Part shown: in pieces, positions 6,313 to 7,947 of the stretch
Layout: every line of letters starts with the position of its first letter
How positions within the stretch are numbered: position 1 is the stretch's first letter
From: JANOAR01 sp031411235
GTDB lineage: Bacteria > Verrucomicrobiota > Verrucomicrobiia > Verrucomicrobiales > Verrucomicrobiaceae
Direction of reading: 5' to 3'
DNA: 7,947 nucleotides
Assembly: GCA_031411235.1 (NCBI GenBank)
Contig: JANOAR010000045.1
Location: forward strand, 1 to 7,947
The notes under the pieces: generated by a model
Told to the model about the DNA's origin: nothing
What the model saw: the letters and a program-made list of their open reading frames with translations, nothing else
Database searches by the model: none
Position numbers and translations under genes: made by a program

Positions 6313-6915
6313 ATGCCCACAGATACAGAAGCCAACCCGTGGACAACTTTGTCCACTCGCATGATCTATGAAAATCCATGGATTCGAGTGCGAGAAGACC
6401 AAGTGCTCAACCCCAGCGGCGGCAAGGGCATCTACGGCGTTGTGATGTTCCGTAATCGCGCCGTTGGCGTCATCCCCATCGACGACCAAGACCACACCTG
6501 GCTCGTCGGCCAGTATCGCTACACGCACAACCGCTACGAATGGGAGATCCCCGAAGGAGGCTGCCCGGAAGGCGAATCGCTTATCGAATGCGCACGTCGC
6601 GAGCTGCTCGAAGAGACAGGCATCATCGCTCAGTATTACGAACCAATCGCTGAGTTACAGCTCTCCAATTCCACCACCGATGAAGTCGCCTATCTCTTCA
6701 TCGCCACAGGCATCACTCATGCCACAGCAAGCCCTGAAGACACCGAGCAATTGGAGGTAAAACGAGTGCCTGTGAATGAAGCGATCCTCATGGCTATGAG
6801 TGGCGAAATACGCGATGCCATGTCGGTCGTAGCGCTGTTAAAACTTGCGTGCCTGAGAGCTGGTCAAAATCGCGCTCCCGAGCAAATTCCTCATCACTCA
6901 AAAACAAAAGGATAA
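6313..6915 (+). CDS. Nudix hydrolase, ADP-ribose pyrophosphatase-like
   Basis: A 200-aa cytoplasmic Mg-dependent hydrolase of nucleoside diphosphate-linked compounds. A full Nudix box G-x5-E-x7-REUxEExGU is present at residues 82-104 (Gly82, Glu88, then RRELLEETGI). VGQYRYTHNRYEWEIPEGG (65-83) before it, and the N-terminal strand region with YENPWIRVREDQV, resemble the ADP-ribose/ADP-sugar pyrophosphatase branch (NudF/ADPRase), so ADP-ribose or a sugar nucleotide is the likely substrate. The last about 20 residues (RAGQNRAPEQIPHHSKTKG) are polar and probably disordered. The gene starts 27 bp after the hydrolase stop, making it the third gene of the probable operon. Substrate choice cannot be read from the sequence. 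Confidence 0.9.
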   Translation: MPTDTEANPWTTLSTRMIYENPWIRVREDQVLNPSGGKGIYGVVMFRNRAVGVIPIDDQDHTWLVGQYRYTHNRYEWEIPEGGCPEGESLIECARRELLEETGIIAQYYEPIAELQLSNSTTDEVAYLFIATGITHATASPEDTEQLEVKRVPVNEAILMAMSGEIRDAMSVVALLKLACLRAGQNRAPEQIPHHSKTKG

Positions 6916-6923
6916 AAAAATCA

Positions 6924-6951
6924 TTGACTCATTTTGGAATCTGGTTACACT
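6924..6951 (+). promoter_or_regulatory. Promoter of the plus-strand small-RNA candidate
   Basis: TTGACT (6924-6929, 5 of 6) and TACACT (6946-6951, 4 of 6) are separated by 16 nt. They begin 8 nt after the Nudix stop codon. The predicted start is near 6958. No sizeable protein gene follows before a strong terminator. Confidence 0.5.
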
Positions 6952-6957
6952 CCGCCC

Positions 6958-7187
6958 ACCTTCACAAGAAATGAACTCACAGCTATCCATAACCGACCTC
7001 AGAGCCACCCGCCGTGGATGGGTAGGTTGTGCGATGTTGATTCAACCCAGTCGGTCATATCCGACATTTGCAGAGGTCAAGAATCATAGCACCAGTCAGA
7101 CAGCAAGCGCGCGACCGTGAGTCGCATCGAGTTCCCATAAAGGCTCTTCTCGAAACCCCGCTTGCTTCACAGCAGCGGGGTTTTTCG
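6958..7187 (+). ncRNA. Candidate structured small RNA, about 230 nt
   Basis: Bounded by a promoter (6924-6951) and a strong intrinsic terminator (7153-7185), with no long ORF inside. Several complementary segments are nested or adjacent: GCTAT 6982-6986 with ATAGC 7086-7090, enclosing an internal loop and then GACCTC 6995-7000 with GAGGTC 7073-7078. Inside lie small hairpins TCGG/CCGA (7051-7064) and GTTGA/TCAAC (7036-7045). Downstream are GCGAC-CGTGA-GTCGC (7111-7125) and TCGAG/CTCGA (7127-7153). I looked for hallmarks of tmRNA, RNase P and SRP RNA and saw none. A 6S-like long hairpin cannot be excluded. A 49-codon ORF (6971-7120) starts close to the predicted 5' end, but its composition is not protein-like and it has no ribosome binding site. 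Confidence 0.45.
7153..7185 (+). terminator. Intrinsic terminator, plus strand
   Basis: AAACCCCGCT (7153-7162) pairs perfectly with AGCGGGGTTT (7174-7183) around an 11-nt loop, and TTTTT runs from 7181. A 10-bp GC-rich stem followed by a T-run is a classical Rho-independent terminator. It ends the small-RNA candidate and may also stop read-through from the Nudix operon. Confidence 0.85.
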
Positions 7188-7290
7188 TTTCCCCCTTTCG
7201 CCCCCAAGGCCGCAGCTAACCCAAGCAAACTCAAGCATCCCACAGCACGTATGATCTAGTGAACCCCATCCAGCCCACCCCTCCGGGCGA

Positions 7291-7328
7291 TAAAAAAACC
7301 CCTCCGCTGACTGCAATCAACGGAGGGG
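7291..7328 (-). terminator. Intrinsic terminator, minus strand
   Basis: On the minus strand CCCCTCCG (from 7328) pairs with CGGAGGGG (to 7299). An inner TGA/TCA pairing shortens the loop, and TTTTTTT follows at 7298-7292. The T-run exists only on the minus strand, so the direction is clear. It terminates a transcript arriving from the right, although no minus-strand protein gene lies there. Confidence 0.85.
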
Positions 7329-7381
7329 CGGAGTCGGCTACTGAATCCAGACTTTTGCGGAGACCCGGTCTTCACTAACCT
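7291..7381 (-). ncRNA. Candidate small RNA on the minus strand, about 90 nt
   Basis: Lies between a promoter-like pair (7415-7388) and a strong minus-strand intrinsic terminator (7328-7291). Read on the minus strand, the body contains AGAC-CGG-GTCT, then AGTC/GACT around CTGGATTCAG, then the terminator hairpin. No start codon with a useful reading frame is seen. The anti-Shine-Dalgarno-like CCCCTCCG occurs in the 5' arm of the terminator stem, and its partner CGGAGGGG could mimic a ribosome binding site; a role in translation control is speculation. It converges on the plus-strand candidate, with about 105 bp between their terminators. Confidence 0.45.
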
Positions 7382-7393
7382 GTCCGCAGGTTA
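7376..7393. promoter_or_regulatory. Perfect inverted repeat over the -10 region of the minus-strand promoter
   Basis: TAACCTG (7376-7382) and CAGGTTA (7387-7393) are perfect 7-bp inverted arms with a 4-bp spacer. It overlaps the candidate -10 box (7393-7388) and start site of the minus-strand small RNA, the usual place for a repressor operator. In RNA it could form a 5' hairpin if transcription begins upstream. Confidence 0.4.
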
Positions 7394-7415
7394 CCCCACC
7401 TGTCGCGCTCGTCAA
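7388..7415 (-). promoter_or_regulatory. Promoter candidate of the minus-strand small RNA
   Basis: On the minus strand TTGACG (7415-7410, 5 of 6) and TAACCT (7393-7388, 3 of 6) are separated by 16 nt. The -10 is weak, which would suit activator-dependent or tightly regulated expression. The adjoining dyads at 7376-7393 and 7419-7433 support regulation. Confidence 0.35.
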
Positions 7416-7418
7416 CCC

Positions 7419-7433
7419 TCTGAGTCACTCAGA
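7419..7433. promoter_or_regulatory. 15-bp palindrome just upstream of the minus-strand -35 box
   Basis: TCTGAGT-C-ACTCAGA has perfect 7-bp arms around a single central base. It lies 4 bp upstream of the candidate -35 box (7415-7410). This is a typical position for an activator or dimeric regulator site. It also overlaps the end of a short minus-strand frame (TGA at 7427-7425). Confidence 0.4.
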
Positions 7434-7752
7434 CAGGAAAACGAAGGTGCGCGAAGGCAGGGCGTCAGGATTCAATTCGACGCCTCCATGCCCATCCATT
7501 TCTACATCTTCTGACAGGCTTGATCGAATCGAGCTGATAGGTAATTTACTTACCCATCACCTTCAGTTCAATCACGGGACGTGTGCCTCTAAACACAGAA
7601 ACATCCGCCGAGAAATCCAGCGGGTGCGACGACGAGAGTCATCGCAGAGGTGTCAGTTCTTTTTGTTCAAAATTGAGCTGTGTCGCACTCCAAATGCGGC
7701 ACGGCTCCCTAACAATGTGGAATTCCCGAAATCCGAATTCCCGAATTCCCGA
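7425..7752 (-). other. Gene-free stretch with degenerate minus-strand coding-like frames
   Basis: No recognised gene. On the minus strand, one frame reads SSSHPLDFSADVSVFRGTRP then VIELKVMGK and stops at TAA 7548-7546. The same frame continues upstream past an in-frame TGA (7641-7639) for more than 30 codons, back to the 8-bp repeats. A second frame is open from 7556 to TGA 7427-7425 and includes a 24-codon ATG frame, MDGHGGVELNPDALPSRTFV followed by FLSE. Short coding-like pieces in different frames are what a decayed gene leaves behind, but they match no family I know, so this is a possible pseudogene remnant only. The plus strand has a 102-codon GTG frame here; its content is repeat-derived and unconvincing. 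Confidence 0.2.
7720..7751. repeat. Short tandem repeat, 8-bp unit GAATTCCC
   Basis: GAATTCCC occurs at 7720-7727, 7735-7742 and 7743-7750. A degenerate 7-bp unit GAAATCC fills 7728-7734, so the array is four units long. It lies about 60 bp outside the presumed left end of the IS3-type element. Confidence 0.85.
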
Positions 7753-7808
7753 TGAAGACAAGTGAGGCGATAGCGTGGCGATAACTGCACCTGTTTAATA
7801 TCGGGGAT

Positions 7809-7861
7809 TGAGGTGCGCTAGATTTCTGGACCAAGGGCAATCCAACAAGACATAGACACCC
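7809..7861 (+). mobile_element. Presumed left end of an IS3-type insertion sequence
   Basis: TGAGGTGCGCTAGATTTCTG begins at 7809. It has the TG start and G/C-then-TTTC-then-GGACC pattern common in IS3-family terminal inverted repeats, and lies 53 bp before the OrfA start, a normal distance. The right end is outside the window, so neither the inverted repeat nor a target duplication can be confirmed. Confidence 0.4.
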
Positions 7862-7947
7862 ATGAGCCAGAAAACTTATCAACGTTACACCCCCGACTTC
7901 AAGGAGAAGGCCCTCGGCCTTCTTGCCTTGGGCAAGCCCATCGCTGA
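7862..7947 (+). CDS. IS3-type transposase OrfA, N-terminal part (cut by window edge)
   Basis: The frame starts at ATG 7862 and runs off the right edge after 28 codons. It begins MSQKTYQRYTPDFKEKALGL and continues LALGKPIA. The pattern RYTPDFKEKAL-x-LL is the start of the HTH_Tnp_1 (transposase_8) helix-turn-helix found in OrfA of IS3-family elements, where it binds the element ends and is joined to OrfB by a frameshift. Only the first helix is visible, so another family using this domain remains possible. No clear Shine-Dalgarno site precedes it, as usual for such genes. Confidence 0.75.
   Translation, partial: MSQKTYQRYTPDFKEKALGLLALGKPIA

Noticed and set aside
6971..7120. 49-codon ORF within the small-RNA candidate
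   Set aside because: Residue composition is unremarkable, there is no ribosome binding site, and the frame overlaps paired RNA segments. It is kept only as a caveat to the ncRNA call.
6958..7187. Identification as tmRNA, RNase P RNA or SRP RNA
   Set aside because: No tRNA-like CCA end or tag ORF, no conserved RNase P core, and no SRP GGAAG-type loop were seen.
7068..7259. 63-codon plus-strand frame over the terminator
   Set aside because: It reads straight through a strong intrinsic terminator and has no protein-like features.
7720..7751. CRISPR-like array
   Set aside because: The units are 8 bp in direct tandem with no spacers.
7447..7755. 102-codon plus-strand frame
   Set aside because: GTG start, no ribosome binding site, low-complexity ending (FPKSEFPNSR) produced by the 8-bp repeats, and no family resemblance.

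Overview
The window reads as a GC-rich bacterial chromosome segment, most likely from Verrucomicrobiota. This is an inference from three things: a primary sigma factor with a lysine/arginine-rich N-terminal extension, almost no Shine-Dalgarno sites ahead of convincing genes, and an amgK-murU type cell-wall recycling pair. No 16S or other marker is present, so the placement is tentative. Transposase genes, both cut by the window edges, lie at each end. The segment is therefore a housekeeping block between mobile elements.

Layout. Positions 1-255 (minus): N-terminal part of a DDE-type transposase. 411-2288 (plus): rpoD, the primary sigma factor, carrying two AT-hook-like motifs. 2289-2459: a 171-bp imperfect foldback (75-nt arms, 21-nt loop) that exactly fills the space between two convergent stop codons. 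Its outer tip recurs at 283-305, beside the transposase start. 4535-2456 (minus): murU-like nucleotidyltransferase, then amgK-like sugar kinase. 4536-4633: divergent promoter region. 4634-6915 (plus): TPR protein, class C beta-lactamase/family VIII esterase-like serine hydrolase, and Nudix hydrolase, closely spaced and probably one operon. 6916-7861: about 950 bp with no convincing protein gene, but with two convergent transcription units that look like small RNAs, operator-like dyads, a degenerate coding-like stretch and an 8-bp tandem repeat. 7862-7947 (plus): start of an IS3-type OrfA.

How the genes fit together. AmgK and MurU together convert recycled MurNAc to UDP-MurNAc, bypassing the first steps of de novo peptidoglycan precursor synthesis. 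The divergent operon has a penicillin-binding-like serine hydrolase and a Nudix enzyme. A link to wall metabolism is possible but rests only on position. RpoD is independent housekeeping.

The most unusual items are the foldback element and its tip beside the transposase (a possible non-autonomous element that also supplies the amgK stop codon), and the two convergent small-RNA candidates at 6924-7187 (plus) and 7415-7291 (minus). No CRISPR array, tRNA, rRNA or defence system was seen.
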